A DNA stretch of 39,706 bases from an uncultured Alphaproteobacteria bacterium (GTDB lineage: Bacteria > Pseudomonadota > Alphaproteobacteria > Rhizobiales > Aestuariivirgaceae), in the NCBI GenBank assembly GCA_945957365.1, contig CAMFKI010000032.1, positions 1 to 39,706 of the forward strand. Direction: 5' to 3'. A program made the translations under genes and the position numbers. Position 1 is the stretch's first letter. Each line of letters starts with the position of its first letter. Positions 6,423 to 13,832 of the stretch are shown here, piece after piece. The notes beneath the pieces are model-generated. The model was not told the DNA's origin. It saw only the letters and a program-made list of their open reading frames with translations, and ran no database searches.

Positions 6423-8798
6423 ATGCGTTATAAGTGTGTACTCGTTGCTTTCCTGGCCATCGTCCTGAGTGTGCTTGCGCCTGTTGCTGCGCCGGGTCTT
6501 GCCGTAACGTCGGCCTATGCCGACAGCGTCACCGCGATCGTGGTGGAAGGCAACCAGCGGATCGAGAATGATACGATCCTCTCCTACGTCCAGCTGACGA
6601 AGGGCCAGGCCATCACGGCTGAGAAGATCGACGCCTCGGTCAAGGCGCTGTTCCAGACCGGCCTGTTCTCCGACGTCCAGATCAACCGCCGCGGCAACAC
6701 GCTGGTGGTGAAGGTCGTCGAGAACCCGATGATCAACGAGGTCAACTTCGAGGGCAACCGGGAGGTCAAGGACACCGACCTCGCCAAGGAAGTCGAGCTC
6801 AAGGAGCGCATGATGTTCACGCGCGCCAAGGTGCTCAGTGACGTGAACCGCATCATCGCGGTCTACCGGCACGCCGGCTACTACAACGTCAAGGTGTCGC
6901 CCAAGATCATCCGCCTGCCGGAGAACCGCGTCGACCTCGTGTTCGAGATCAACGAGGGCGGCGAGACCAAGGTCAAGGAAATCAAGTTCGTCGGCAACAC
7001 CTCGTTCAGCGCCGGCGACCTCAAGTCGGTGGTCGGCACCCAGGAATATTCCTGGTGGCGCTTCTTCAACCGCAACGACAACTATGACGCCGACCGCCTC
7101 GAATACGACAAGGAACTGCTGCGCCGCTATTACCTGCGCAACGGCTTCGCCGACGTGCGCGTGGTCTCGGCCGATGCCCAGCTCAACGCCGCCGGCGATG
7201 GCTTCATCATCACCTACACGGTCGAGGAAGGCCCGCGCTACAAGGTGTCGGACGTCGCCGTCAACGTCGGCGACGCGCAGCTCGACTCGAAGGATCTGAT
7301 TCCCAAGGTCACCACCGGCGTGGGCGACTATTACGACGCGACCAAGGTCGACAAGACCGTCGAGCGCCTGACGCTCGAGGCGGCGCGCCAGGGCTTCGTC
7401 TTCGCCAAGGTCGATCCCGACGTCCAGCGCGATCCCGGCACCAAGAAGCTGTCGATCACCTACAACATCGTCGAGGGCCCGCGCACCTACATCGAGCGCA
7501 TCGACATCGTCGGCAACTACCGCACCGAGGACGAGGTCATCCGCCGCGAGCTGAACCTCTATGAGGGCGACGCCTTCAACCGGGTGGTGATCGAGCGCGC
7601 CCGCCGCCGCCTGACCGCGCTCGACTACTTCGACAAGATCGACTTCGTCGAGCAGCAGGGCTCGGCTCCCGACCGCGTCGTGCTGATCGTGCAGGTCCAG
7701 GAAAAGTCGACGGGCTCGATCAACTTCTCGATCGGCTACTCGACCACGGAAGTCATCGTCGGCTCGATCTCGCTGCAGGAGCGCAACTTCCTCGGCAAGG
7801 GCTACAACGTCCAGATCGACACCACCGCGAGCTGGTACCGCCAGAACGTCAATTTCAGCTTCACCGATCCCTATTTCCTGGGCTCAAGGGTGGCCGCCGG
7901 CATCGACGTGTTCGCCACGAACATGAACAACCAGGAGCAGTCGAGCTACAATACCCAGGCCGTGGGCTTTGCCCTGCGAACCGGCTTCCGCCTCGACGAG
8001 AACAGCGGGCTGCAGCTGAAATACGGTCTCACCTGGCGCAACGTCGACAATATCGACAAGGCCGATGCGGCGCCCGCCGTCATCGAAACCGAGGGCACCT
8101 CGATCAAGTCCTATGTCAACGGCACCTACACCTGGGACAATCTCGACAATCCGATCCGGCCGACCAGCGGCTTCCGCGGCCAGCTCGAGGGTGAAGTGGC
8201 CGGTCTCGGCGGCACCGTCTACTACGGCAAGCTCGAGGCCCATGGCTGGTACTTCATGCCGGTCTACGAAGACTCGGTCGTCCTCAAGCTCGAGGGCAAT
8301 GCCGGCCAGGAAATCCCCTTCGGTGGCGACGGCGTTCCCCTCCAGGACCGCTTCTTCAAGGGCGCCGACACATTCCGCGGCTTCGCCGTGGCCGGCGTCG
8401 GCCCGCGCCAGCGCGGCAACAGCGGCAGCACCGATGCCGTCGGCGGCAAGACCTATGCCATCGGCACGGTGGAAATGACCTTCCCGGTCGGCCTGCCGGA
8501 AGCCTGGGGCATCACCGGCGAAGTCTTCAGCGACTTCGGCACGGTCTTCAACTCGGGCGTCGATACCGAGCTTGCGGGCACCGGCGACTGTTCCTATGGC
8601 AACAACCAACTGCCGCTCGGCCCCAAGGCGCATGACTGCAAGAGCTCCGATACGGCGGCCTTCCGCCTCTCCGTCGGCGCCGGCATCGTGTGGTCTTCGC
8701 CTTTCGGCCCGCTGCGCTTCGAGGCGGCCTATCCGCTGCTCAAGGCGTCGTATGACGAAACGGAATGGTTCCGCTTCTCGGTCGGCACCGCCTTCTAG
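6423..8798 (+). CDS. bamA: Outer membrane protein assembly factor BamA
   Basis: Central subunit of the BAM complex, which inserts beta-barrel proteins into the outer membrane. From ATG 6423 (GGGAAGAAA about 10 nt upstream) the protein is 791 aa: a signal peptide of about 35 residues ending near TSAYADS, POTRA repeats over about 35-370 (VEGNQRIENDTILSYV, INEVNFEGNREVKDTDLAKE, KEIKFVGNTSFSAGDLKSVV, IERIDIVGNYRTEDEVIRRE), then a C-terminal barrel ending in the aromatic residue F (FRFSVGTAF). The conserved barrel motif FKGADTFRGFAVAGVGPR (loop 6 RGF) is present. The frame opens back to 6300, overlapping rseP, but the extension lacks a signal peptide and is rejected. Its presence means the cell has an outer membrane, which matters for the missing lpx genes. 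Confidence 0.96.
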   Translation: MRYKCVLVAFLAIVLSVLAPVAAPGLAVTSAYADSVTAIVVEGNQRIENDTILSYVQLTKGQAITAEKIDASVKALFQTGLFSDVQINRRGNTLVVKVVENPMINEVNFEGNREVKDTDLAKEVELKERMMFTRAKVLSDVNRIIAVYRHAGYYNVKVSPKIIRLPENRVDLVFEINEGGETKVKEIKFVGNTSFSAGDLKSVVGTQEYSWWRFFNRNDNYDADRLEYDKELLRRYYLRNGFADVRVVSADAQLNAAGDGFIITYTVEEGPRYKVSDVAVNVGDAQLDSKDLIPKVTTGVGDYYDATKVDKTVERLTLEAARQGFVFAKVDPDVQRDPGTKKLSITYNIVEGPRTYIERIDIVGNYRTEDEVIRRELNLYEGDAFNRVVIERARRRLTALDYFDKIDFVEQQGSAPDRVVLIVQVQEKSTGSINFSIGYSTTEVIVGSISLQERNFLGKGYNVQIDTTASWYRQNVNFSFTDPYFLGSRVAAGIDVFATNMNNQEQSSYNTQAVGFALRTGFRLDENSGLQLKYGLTWRNVDNIDKADAAPAVIETEGTSIKSYVNGTYTWDNLDNPIRPTSGFRGQLEGEVAGLGGTVYYGKLEAHGWYFMPVYEDSVVLKLEGNAGQEIPFGGDGVPLQDRFFKGADTFRGFAVAGVGPRQRGNSGSTDAVGGKTYAIGTVEMTFPVGLPEAWGITGEVFSDFGTVFNSGVDTELAGTGDCSYGNNQLPLGPKAHDCKSSDTAAFRLSVGAGIVWSSPFGPLRFEAAYPLLKASYDETEWFRFSVGTAF

Positions 8799-8830
8799 AC
8801 GAGTGCCCGCCGCAAGCTTAAGAAACACAC

Positions 8831-8860
8831 GGACGGCCCCCGGGCCGTCCGTCACTTTTT
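8831..8860 (+). terminator. Rho-independent terminator after bamA
   Basis: GGACGGCCC (8831-8839) pairs with GGGCCGTCC (8842-8850) as a 9-bp GC stem with a very short loop, followed by GTCAC and a T run at 8856-8860. It lies 32 nt beyond the bamA stop and only 16 nt before the fabZ start, so bamA and fabZ are at least partly separate transcripts; in the usual arrangement lpxD sits here and the genes read through. Confidence 0.85.
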
Positions 8861-8876
8861 GGGAGACACGCCAAGC

Positions 8877-9353
8877 ATGACCGAAGCAACGCCAGCGCCA
8901 GAACTCAAGACGGCGGATATCGCGCGGATCATGAAGCTGCTTCCGCACCGCTATCCCTTCCTGCTCATCGACCGCATGTACGACATGAACGGCGAGGACA
9001 GCGGCGTGGCGCTGAAGAACGTCACCATGAACGAGCCCTTCTTCCAGGGCCACTTTCCCGGCCGCCCGGTGATGCCCGGTGTGCTGCTGGTCGAGGCCAT
9101 GGCCCAGGCGGCTGGCGCGCTGGTCCTCAATCACCTCGGCGACGAACACGCCGGCAAGCTGGTGTTCTTCATGTCGATCGACAAGGCACGCTTCCGCAAG
9201 CCCGTGGTGCCGGGTGACACCGTGCACTTCCACGTCAAGCTCTCGAACAAGCGCCCGCCGGTGTGGAAATACTGGGCCGAGGCCATGGTCGACGGCAAGA
9301 AGGTCGCCGAAGCCGAAATCGGCGCCATGCTGATGAACGAACGCGGCGCCTGA
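8877..9353 (+). CDS. fabZ: 3-hydroxyacyl-[acyl-carrier-protein] dehydratase FabZ
   Basis: Cytoplasmic hot-dog-fold dehydratase that removes water from (3R)-hydroxyacyl-ACP in fatty acid elongation; in LPS-making bacteria it competes with LpxA/LpxD for the same substrate. The catalytic pair is visible: His59 in FFQGHFPGRPVMPGVLL and Glu73 in VEAMAQAAG, with the usual spacing. The N-terminal MKLLPHRYPFLLIDR motif is canonical. Length from ATG 8877 is 158 aa; GGGAG lies 11 nt upstream. An in-frame TTG at 8859 is rejected because it falls in the terminator tail. Neither lpxD upstream nor lpxA downstream is present, so the gene survives here without its usual LPS partners. Confidence 0.96.
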   Translation: MTEATPAPELKTADIARIMKLLPHRYPFLLIDRMYDMNGEDSGVALKNVTMNEPFFQGHFPGRPVMPGVLLVEAMAQAAGALVLNHLGDEHAGKLVFFMSIDKARFRKPVVPGDTVHFHVKLSNKRPPVWKYWAEAMVDGKKVAEAEIGAMLMNERGA

Positions 9354-9444
9354 GCCTCTGCACCCGGCTCCGGGTTTGACATCATCATCGCCGGGCCTGT
9401 CCCGGTCATCCTGTTGTCGGCCGCCTTGCATCACCCTTCGATCC

Positions 9445-9528
9445 CGTCACCCCAGCGAAAGCTGGGGCCCCGCTGTGGTTCAGCGACAGCGGATACAAGG
9501 CGGGGTGCCAGCTTTCGCTGGCATGACG
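9445..9528. repeat. Palindromic intergenic repeat, family A
   Basis: The left arm at 9445-9473 (CGTCACCCCAGCGAAAGCTG...) and right arm at 9500-9528 (GCGGGGTGCCAGCTTTCGCT...) form an imperfect inverted repeat around a loop of about 26 nt. It is the same element as at 98-174, with the core CCAGCGAAAGCTGG/CCAGCTTTCGCTGG conserved and a few flanking mismatches that differ between arms. It lies about 90 nt beyond the fabZ stop; a short ACCCGG/CCGGGT stem at 9362-9375 precedes it. Confidence 0.8.
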
Positions 9529-9542
9529 GCGTTCAGGGAGGA

Positions 9543-9630
9543 AGGGACTCGTGGCGCGATCTCCCCACGAGTCCTTCTCCCGTTGGCGCGGCCAATGGGA
9601 GAAGGTGGCCGACAGGCCGGATGAGGGCCA
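9543..9630. repeat. Palindromic intergenic repeat, family B
   Basis: Two adjacent hairpins share bases. GGACTCGTGG (9545-9554) pairs with CCACGAGTCC (9565-9574). CCTTCTCCC (9573-9581) plus TTGGC pairs with GCCAA plus GGGAGAAGG (9597-9605). The element ends in GGCCGGATGAGGG, the border also seen in the copy at 12058-12186. It lies between fabZ and the esterase-like gene and occupies the rest of that gap; no coding sequence was seen in 9354-9655. Confidence 0.8.
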
Positions 9631-9655
9631 GCCAGCGGCGCGACGATACGCTGCC

Positions 9656-10951
9656 TTACTTGGTGCAGCCGTTCTCCAGCGCCCTGCCGGCGAAGCGGTC
9701 CTCGATCCACGGCACGTAAAGCGGCTGTGCGGTGGGCGGCGTGGTGAAGTGGTTCTGCTCGCCGGGCAGCTGCACGCGGGTGACGTTGGCGCCCATGGCG
9801 CATTTCTGCTGCTGGTAGAGCTTGCCCATGGTCGGATCGACGGTGGTGTCCTTGTCGCCGAAATAGATGATGACGGGGGCCACCGGTGCTGCCGGCGCCA
9901 CGCTGCCGGCGACGATGTCCTTCACCCAGGCGGATGCATTGTCGGGCGCCGTCCTGAGCAGGCTCTTGTAGCTGCTGCCGAGGTTGAACGCGATCGTGTC
10001 GGCCGCCGCATGCATGCACTTCTTGCCCAGGATCTCGGTGAGCGTCTTCGCGCCCTCGTCGGTGAAGACGTCGGTGAGCTTCAGCTCCGGGAAGGCCTGC
10101 GGCATGGCCCACATGGTCATGGCGTAATGCGTGAAGTTGAACACGTTGTCGCCGAAGGCGGTGGCGAGTTCGCCCATCATCTTCTCCGCTGCGGGGCCTT
10201 CGGTCGCGCCGGGCGGGACAAGCGGCGCCACGTCCTGCGGCGCCATGGCCACGAAGCCGGCGAAGGCGATGCCGTCGAAGGCCGTGCCGGTCTGCGCGAT
10301 ATCGTCCTTCAGGCTGGCGGCGGCGATGGTGGCGCCGCCCCCCTGCGACCAGCCATAGGCGACGGCCGTCCTCGCACCGCCCGACAGGCCCATGCTGCCC
10401 ACCGCACGCACCGCGTTGATGAGGTCGCGTCCCTGCGTCGCGGCGATCGCATATTGATGCACGCCGCCGCCGCCGAGGCCCTGGTAATCGGTGGCCACCA
10501 CCACGTAGCCGTCGGCGATGAACCGGGTGGCAGCCGGAACGCCGAAATCCGTCCACGAGGTGCCGCCGATGAGATTATATTCGTTGAGATCCTGGGCCGG
10601 GTCGAAGACCTGCGAGGGCCCGCAGTCCTGCGCCGTGCCGGTGGTGCCGTGCGCCCAGGCGACGATGGGCCGCCCGCCTGACGGTGCCGCCCCCTTCGGC
10701 GCGATCACCAGCCCGGTCGAAAGCGTCTTCCTGTTGCCCACGTCGGAGGAGACATAGGCGATGCGCCAGGCCTGCGCGCCGGGAATCTGGGTCGCGATCT
10801 CTTCCTTCGCCACCACGGTGCCGAGCGGCTGCTCGGGCGATATCGCCGCCAGTCCCTGGTAGAAGGGCGGCAGCGCCACTTGCGCCGCCGTGGCAGCGCC
10901 GGAGGCGGCAATGAGGGCGAGGGCGGCGATCAGGGCGCGTGATGTTTTCAT
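9656..10951 (-). CDS. Secreted alpha/beta-hydrolase, secretory-lipase (LIP)-like
   Basis: Exported hydrolase of 431 aa, resembling the secretory lipase family (LIP type, PF03583). The start at ATG 10951 has GAGGA about 7 nt upstream and gives a clean signal peptide (MKTSRALIAALALIAASGAA, cleavage near TAA/QVALPP). The nucleophile elbow GWSQGGG, a later GDKDTTVDP holding the likely acid, and PGEQNHF holding the likely His make a plausible Ser-Asp-His triad. TDYQGLGGGG and AWAHGTTG near the oxyanion region fit the fold. Two C-terminal Cys may form disulfides. The substrate is unknown: a lipid or other ester. It lies on the opposite strand from fabZ in the repeat-rich island where lpxA-lpxI-lpxB would normally be found. 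Confidence 0.8.
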   Translation of the reverse strand: MKTSRALIAALALIAASGAATAAQVALPPFYQGLAAISPEQPLGTVVAKEEIATQIPGAQAWRIAYVSSDVGNRKTLSTGLVIAPKGAAPSGGRPIVAWAHGTTGTAQDCGPSQVFDPAQDLNEYNLIGGTSWTDFGVPAATRFIADGYVVVATDYQGLGGGGVHQYAIAATQGRDLINAVRAVGSMGLSGGARTAVAYGWSQGGGATIAAASLKDDIAQTGTAFDGIAFAGFVAMAPQDVAPLVPPGATEGPAAEKMMGELATAFGDNVFNFTHYAMTMWAMPQAFPELKLTDVFTDEGAKTLTEILGKKCMHAAADTIAFNLGSSYKSLLRTAPDNASAWVKDIVAGSVAPAAPVAPVIIYFGDKDTTVDPTMGKLYQQQKCAMGANVTRVQLPGEQNHFTTPPTAQPLYVPWIEDRFAGRALENGCTK

Positions 10952-11152
10952 GGCATCCTCTGGAAGGCGGGGAGGGGGCGGCCCTTCGGATATACAACTG
11001 AAGGGTTTCGGAAACACTCCGTGAAAACGCCGTTGGGCGCGCAGCCGGCGCGGCATGGGGAACTCTCCCGATGTCCGGCTGGCCGCTGTCGATCATCCTG
11101 TACTGGTCCGCCGGCAGAGGCCCGGCGGCAGCCACACACAGGAGGAAACGCC

Positions 11153-11473
11153 ATGAAATACATGATCACCTGGAACGAGCGCCCGCAGGGTTCGCCCGCC
11201 GACTACGAAGATGCCCAGAAGCGCATCCTCGAGGTCTTCCTCGAATGGAAACCGCCCGCGAACTTCAAGATCGAGGTCTTCGTGATCCGGGTGGGCGACT
11301 GGGGCGGCTACATGCTCCTCGACTGCGACGACCCGCTCGCCGTCCACAAGTTCTGCTCCATGCTGCCGTCTTTCGTCTTCGAGGCGCGGCCGGTGGTGCC
11401 GGTGATGGACGCGGTGCGCGTCGAACAGGAAGCGATGGCCTTCCGTGCCGCCGTCGACGCCGCGAAGAAGTAG
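11153..11473 (+). CDS. DUF3303 domain-containing protein
   Basis: A 106-aa cytoplasmic protein of the DUF3303 type, whose function is not known. It opens MKYMITWNERPQGSPADYED and contains the family-like pattern FLEWKPPANFKIEVFVIRVG and GGYMLLDCDDPLAVHKFCS, suggesting a small alpha/beta ferredoxin-like fold. The ribosome binding site AGGAGGAAACGCC directly before ATG 11153 is near perfect and decides the start against the longer open frame from 11021. It is a single gene, divergent from the esterase-like gene and followed by a family B repeat. No signal peptide or membrane span is seen. Confidence 0.8.
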   Translation: MKYMITWNERPQGSPADYEDAQKRILEVFLEWKPPANFKIEVFVIRVGDWGGYMLLDCDDPLAVHKFCSMLPSFVFEARPVVPVMDAVRVEQEAMAFRAAVDAAKK

Positions 11474-11490
11474 TCTCCGCCCCTCCAGCC

Positions 11491-11543
11491 CCTTCTCCCG
11501 TCCCGCAGCGATGGGAGAAGGTGGCCGGCGGGCCGATGAGTGC
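11491..11543. repeat. Palindromic intergenic repeat, family B, short copy
   Basis: CCTTCTCCC (11491-11499) pairs with GGGAGAAGG (11513-11521), followed by TGGCCGGCGGGCCGATGAG, the degenerate right border of the family. It begins 18 nt beyond the DUF3303 stop. This is a half-length copy without the GGACTCGTGG hairpin. Confidence 0.7.
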
Positions 11544-11672
11544 CTCGAACACGCCGGATAGCGAGCGATCACGTGCACGTGTGGTTGTAACAAGCAGGGG
11601 CAGGCCGGCGAAGTCCTTTGTGCCAGGCAAGCGTGCCCGGCGGACGTCCATCCAAAAGCAAAGGAAACCAAA

Positions 11673-11960
11673 ATGAAGAAGCTACTTTTGTCCTTCGCCG
11701 TCACCTGCGCGGCCTTCACGGCCATTGCCACTGCGTCTCATGCCGATACCAACCCGGCGATGGCGAAGTCGATGTACTGCCGGAACATGGCCACTGACCC
11801 GATCTGCATGGGCCCCAAGATGCTGGCCATGCGGGCGGAAATGATGGCGATGAACAAGGAAAAGGTCATGGAGGCGCGCAACAACTACTGCCGCAGCCAT
11901 ACCGTCGCACAGGATCCCATCTGCAATCCCAAGATGATGCACGACACGGTGGGATTCTAG
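11673..11960 (+). CDS. Small exported Cys/Met-rich protein with a duplicated YCR-DPIC module
   Basis: A 95-aa protein with a clear signal peptide (MKKLLLSFAVTCAAFTAIAT, cleavage after SHA24) leaving about 71 mature residues. I do not recognise the family. The mature part holds two copies of a module, YCRNMATDPIC (residues 35-45) and YCRSHTVAQDPIC (72-84), each followed within a few residues by PKM, so C36/C45 and C73/C84 probably form two disulfide hairpins. Twelve of the mature residues are Met, most between the modules (LAMRAEMMAMNKEKVMEA), which could bind soft metals or simply form an amphipathic helix. AAAGGAAA lies about 7 nt before ATG 11673. The gene stands alone between repeats, followed by a 13-bp hairpin. 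Confidence 0.75.
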   Translation: MKKLLLSFAVTCAAFTAIATASHADTNPAMAKSMYCRNMATDPICMGPKMLAMRAEMMAMNKEKVMEARNNYCRSHTVAQDPICNPKMMHDTVGF

Positions 11961-11995
11961 GACGAACGCGGAGTTCCTCTCGACCTAGCGCAAGG

Positions 11996-12025
11996 TGCCC
12001 TCAAGTGCGCAGGCACTTGAGGGCA
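11996..12025. terminator. Perfect 13-bp hairpin beyond the Cys/Met-rich gene
   Basis: TGCCCTCAAGTGC (11996-12008) and GCACTTGAGGGCA (12013-12025) are exact reverse complements around a GCAG loop, 36 nt beyond the stop at 11960. No T tract follows, so it may be a 3' stabilising stem or a factor-dependent end rather than a classical intrinsic terminator. Confidence 0.5.
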
Positions 12026-12057
12026 TGTTGCTGACTGGGACGCCAATGAGCACGAGG

Positions 12058-12186
12058 CCCTCATCCGGCCTGTCGGCCACCTTCTCCCATCCTGCGGACG
12101 GGAGAAGGACTCGTCGCGCGGTCTACCCACGAGTCCTTCTCCCGTTGCAAAGCAATGGGAGAAGGTGGCCGAAGGCCGGATGAGGG
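12058..12186. repeat. Nested palindromic repeat, family B, full copy
   Basis: The outer arms, 12058-12090 (CCCTCATCCGGCCTGTCGGC...) and 12155-12186 (ending GGCCGGATGAGGG), are reverse complements over about 32 nt with one indel. Inside them CGGGAGAAGGACTCGT (12099-12114) and ACGAGTCCTTCTCCCG (12129-12144) form a second perfect 16-bp inverted pair. The whole 129-bp block can therefore fold as a long branched or cruciform structure. It fills most of the 301-bp gap between the Cys/Met-rich gene and gltA; nothing coding was seen there. Confidence 0.85.
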
Positions 12187-12211
12187 CCCCTTTCCACGAC
12201 CCCCACTCACG

Positions 12212-12240
12212 AAAAATGCCCGGCCTTCCGGCCGGGCATT
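12212..12240 (-). terminator. Rho-independent terminator of gltA
   Basis: On the minus strand AATGCCCGGCC and GGCCGGGCATT form an 11-bp stem (12215-12225 with 12230-12240) around a GGAA tetraloop, running into a T run (A's at 12212-12216 on the plus strand). It lies 21 nt beyond the gltA stop. Confidence 0.88.
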
Positions 12241-12261
12241 CCGCCACGAAGCTCGTGCGCC

Positions 12262-13563
12262 CTACTTGCCCCGCATCGTCAGCGGCACATAGTCCCGCTT
12301 GGGCGAGCCGGTGTAGAGCTGGCGCGGGCGGCCGATCTTCTGGCCCGGGTCCTCGATCATTTCCTTCCACTGCGAGATCCAGCCCACGGTGCGCGCCAGC
12401 GCGAACAGCACCGTGAACATGGAGGTGGGGAAGCCCAGGGCACGCAGGATGATGCCGGAATAGAAGTCGACATTCGGATAGAGCTTGCGCTCGATGAAAT
12501 ACTGGTCGGACAGCGCCGCCTTCTCCAGCTCGCGCGCCACTTCCAGCAGCGGGTCGTCCTTGATGCCGAGTTCGGTCAGCACCTCGTGCGCCGTCTTCTG
12601 CATGATCTTGGCGCGCGGGTCGTAGTTCTTGTAGACGCGGTGGCCGAAGCCCATCAGCCGGATGTGGGACGTCTTGTCCTTCACTTTGGCGATGAATTCC
12701 GGAACCTTGGCCGGGTCGCCGATCTGCTGCAGCATCTCGAGCGCCGCCTCGTTGGCGCCGCCATGCGCCGGTCCCCACAGGCAGGCGATGCCCGCCGCGA
12801 TGCAAGCGAAGGGATTGGCGCCCGAGGAGCCCGCGAGGCGCACCGTCGAGGTGGACGCGTTCTGCTCATGGTCGGCATGCAGGATGAAAATCCTGTCCAT
12901 GGCGCGCGCCAGGATCGGGTTCACCACATATTCCTCGCACGGCACGGCAAAGCACATGCGCAGGAAGTTGGCGGCGTAGGAAAGGCTGTTCTGCGGGTAA
13001 ACGAAGGGCTGGCCGATGTGATACTTGTAGGCCATGGCGGCGATCGTCGGCAGCTTGGCGATCATCCGGTGGCAGGCGATCTCGCGCTGGCGGGCGTCGT
13101 TGATGTCGGTCGAGTCATGGTAGAAGGCGGACATGGCTCCGACCACGGCCACCATCACCGCCATCGGGTGCGCGTCGCGGCGGAAGCCCTGGTAGAACCG
13201 GGTCATCTGCTCGTGCACCATGGTGTGGTAGGTGATGTTCTTGTCGAATTCCTTGCGCTGCGAGGGGGTGGGCAGCTCGCCGTAGTAGAGCAGGTAGCAG
13301 GTCTCGAGGAAGTCGCCGTGCTCGGCCAGCTGCTCGATCGGGTAGCCGCGGTAGAGCAGCACGCCCTCGTCGCCGTCGATATAGGTGATCTTGGATTCGC
13401 AGGCCGCGGTGGAGGTGAAGCCGGGGTCGAAGGTGAAGGCCCCGGTCTGGGCATAGAGCTTGGTGATGTCCACCACGTCCGGCCCGATGGTGCCGGACTT
13501 CACCGGCATCTCGACCTTGGTCCCGGCAAGCTCGAGGACGGCCTTCTTCGGATCGTCAGCCAT
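12262..13563 (-). CDS. gltA: Citrate synthase (hexameric type II)
   Basis: Condenses oxaloacetate and acetyl-CoA to citrate, the entry step of the TCA cycle. The 433-aa length and N-terminal beta-rich region (GTKVEMPVKSGTIGPDVVDI) match the Gram-negative type II enzyme. Catalytic stretches are visible: ILHADHEQNASTSTVRLAGS, WGPAHGGANEAALEML with the active His, and MGFGHRVYKNYDPRAKIM; the catalytic Asp is probably in FYSG-preceding NVDFYSGII. GGGAG lies 8 nt before the ATG at 13563. It has its own terminator, and its upstream region holds an inverted repeat and GGCAAC repeats that may regulate it. In most Rhizobiales lpxB lies just downstream; here it is an unrelated small gene. Confidence 0.97.
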   Translation of the reverse strand: MADDPKKAVLELAGTKVEMPVKSGTIGPDVVDITKLYAQTGAFTFDPGFTSTAACESKITYIDGDEGVLLYRGYPIEQLAEHGDFLETCYLLYYGELPTPSQRKEFDKNITYHTMVHEQMTRFYQGFRRDAHPMAVMVAVVGAMSAFYHDSTDINDARQREIACHRMIAKLPTIAAMAYKYHIGQPFVYPQNSLSYAANFLRMCFAVPCEEYVVNPILARAMDRIFILHADHEQNASTSTVRLAGSSGANPFACIAAGIACLWGPAHGGANEAALEMLQQIGDPAKVPEFIAKVKDKTSHIRLMGFGHRVYKNYDPRAKIMQKTAHEVLTELGIKDDPLLEVARELEKAALSDQYFIERKLYPNVDFYSGIILRALGFPTSMFTVLFALARTVGWISQWKEMIEDPGQKIGRPRQLYTGSPKRDYVPLTMRGK

Positions 13564-13707
13564 TGTGGGCTCCCATCTCTGTCTTGTTCTCGTTACGGAC
13601 TATTGCACCGCACCATAGAAAGGTCAACGTCACTGACCTGATGCTTTGGTCGGTTCGCATAGCTGTTCGTCGTCTGCCGCCGTGCTCGGGCAGCATGCAA
13701 TTTGTCA

Positions 13708-13810
13708 CCGGCGGCAACATGGTTCGGTTGCACGCCTCGGGCATCGCTGCGTGCAACGGCGGCAACAGGTTTGGCACCCGCCGCAACGCCGTTTGCGACC
13801 GGCAACAACC
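13708..13810. promoter_or_regulatory. Repeat-rich region between gltX and gltA, putative operator
   Basis: The 269-bp gap upstream of gltA (13564-13832) contains GTTGCACGC (13727-13735) and its exact reverse complement GCGTGCAAC (13749-13757), centred 22 bp apart, about two helical turns, as expected for a dimer-binding operator. Around it are direct repeats of GGCGGCAACA (about 13710-13719 and 13758-13767) and related CCGCAAC and CCGGCAACA copies further on. I do not recognise the binding factor. The same region must hold the gltA promoter; gltX ends at 13833. Confidence 0.45.
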
Positions 13811-13832
13811 ATCCTGCTACAGCGAAGTTGCG

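Noticed and set aside
1..12186. CRISPR array suggested by the repeated 25-30 nt elements
   Set aside because: Copies are few, palindromic, unevenly spaced and lack unique spacers of constant size; they fit intergenic palindromic repeats.
12586..13641. Long open frame (351 codons) on the plus strand opposite gltA
   Set aside because: It mirrors a strongly conserved citrate synthase; its His/Val/Gly/Arg-rich composition is typical of antisense reading in high-GC DNA.
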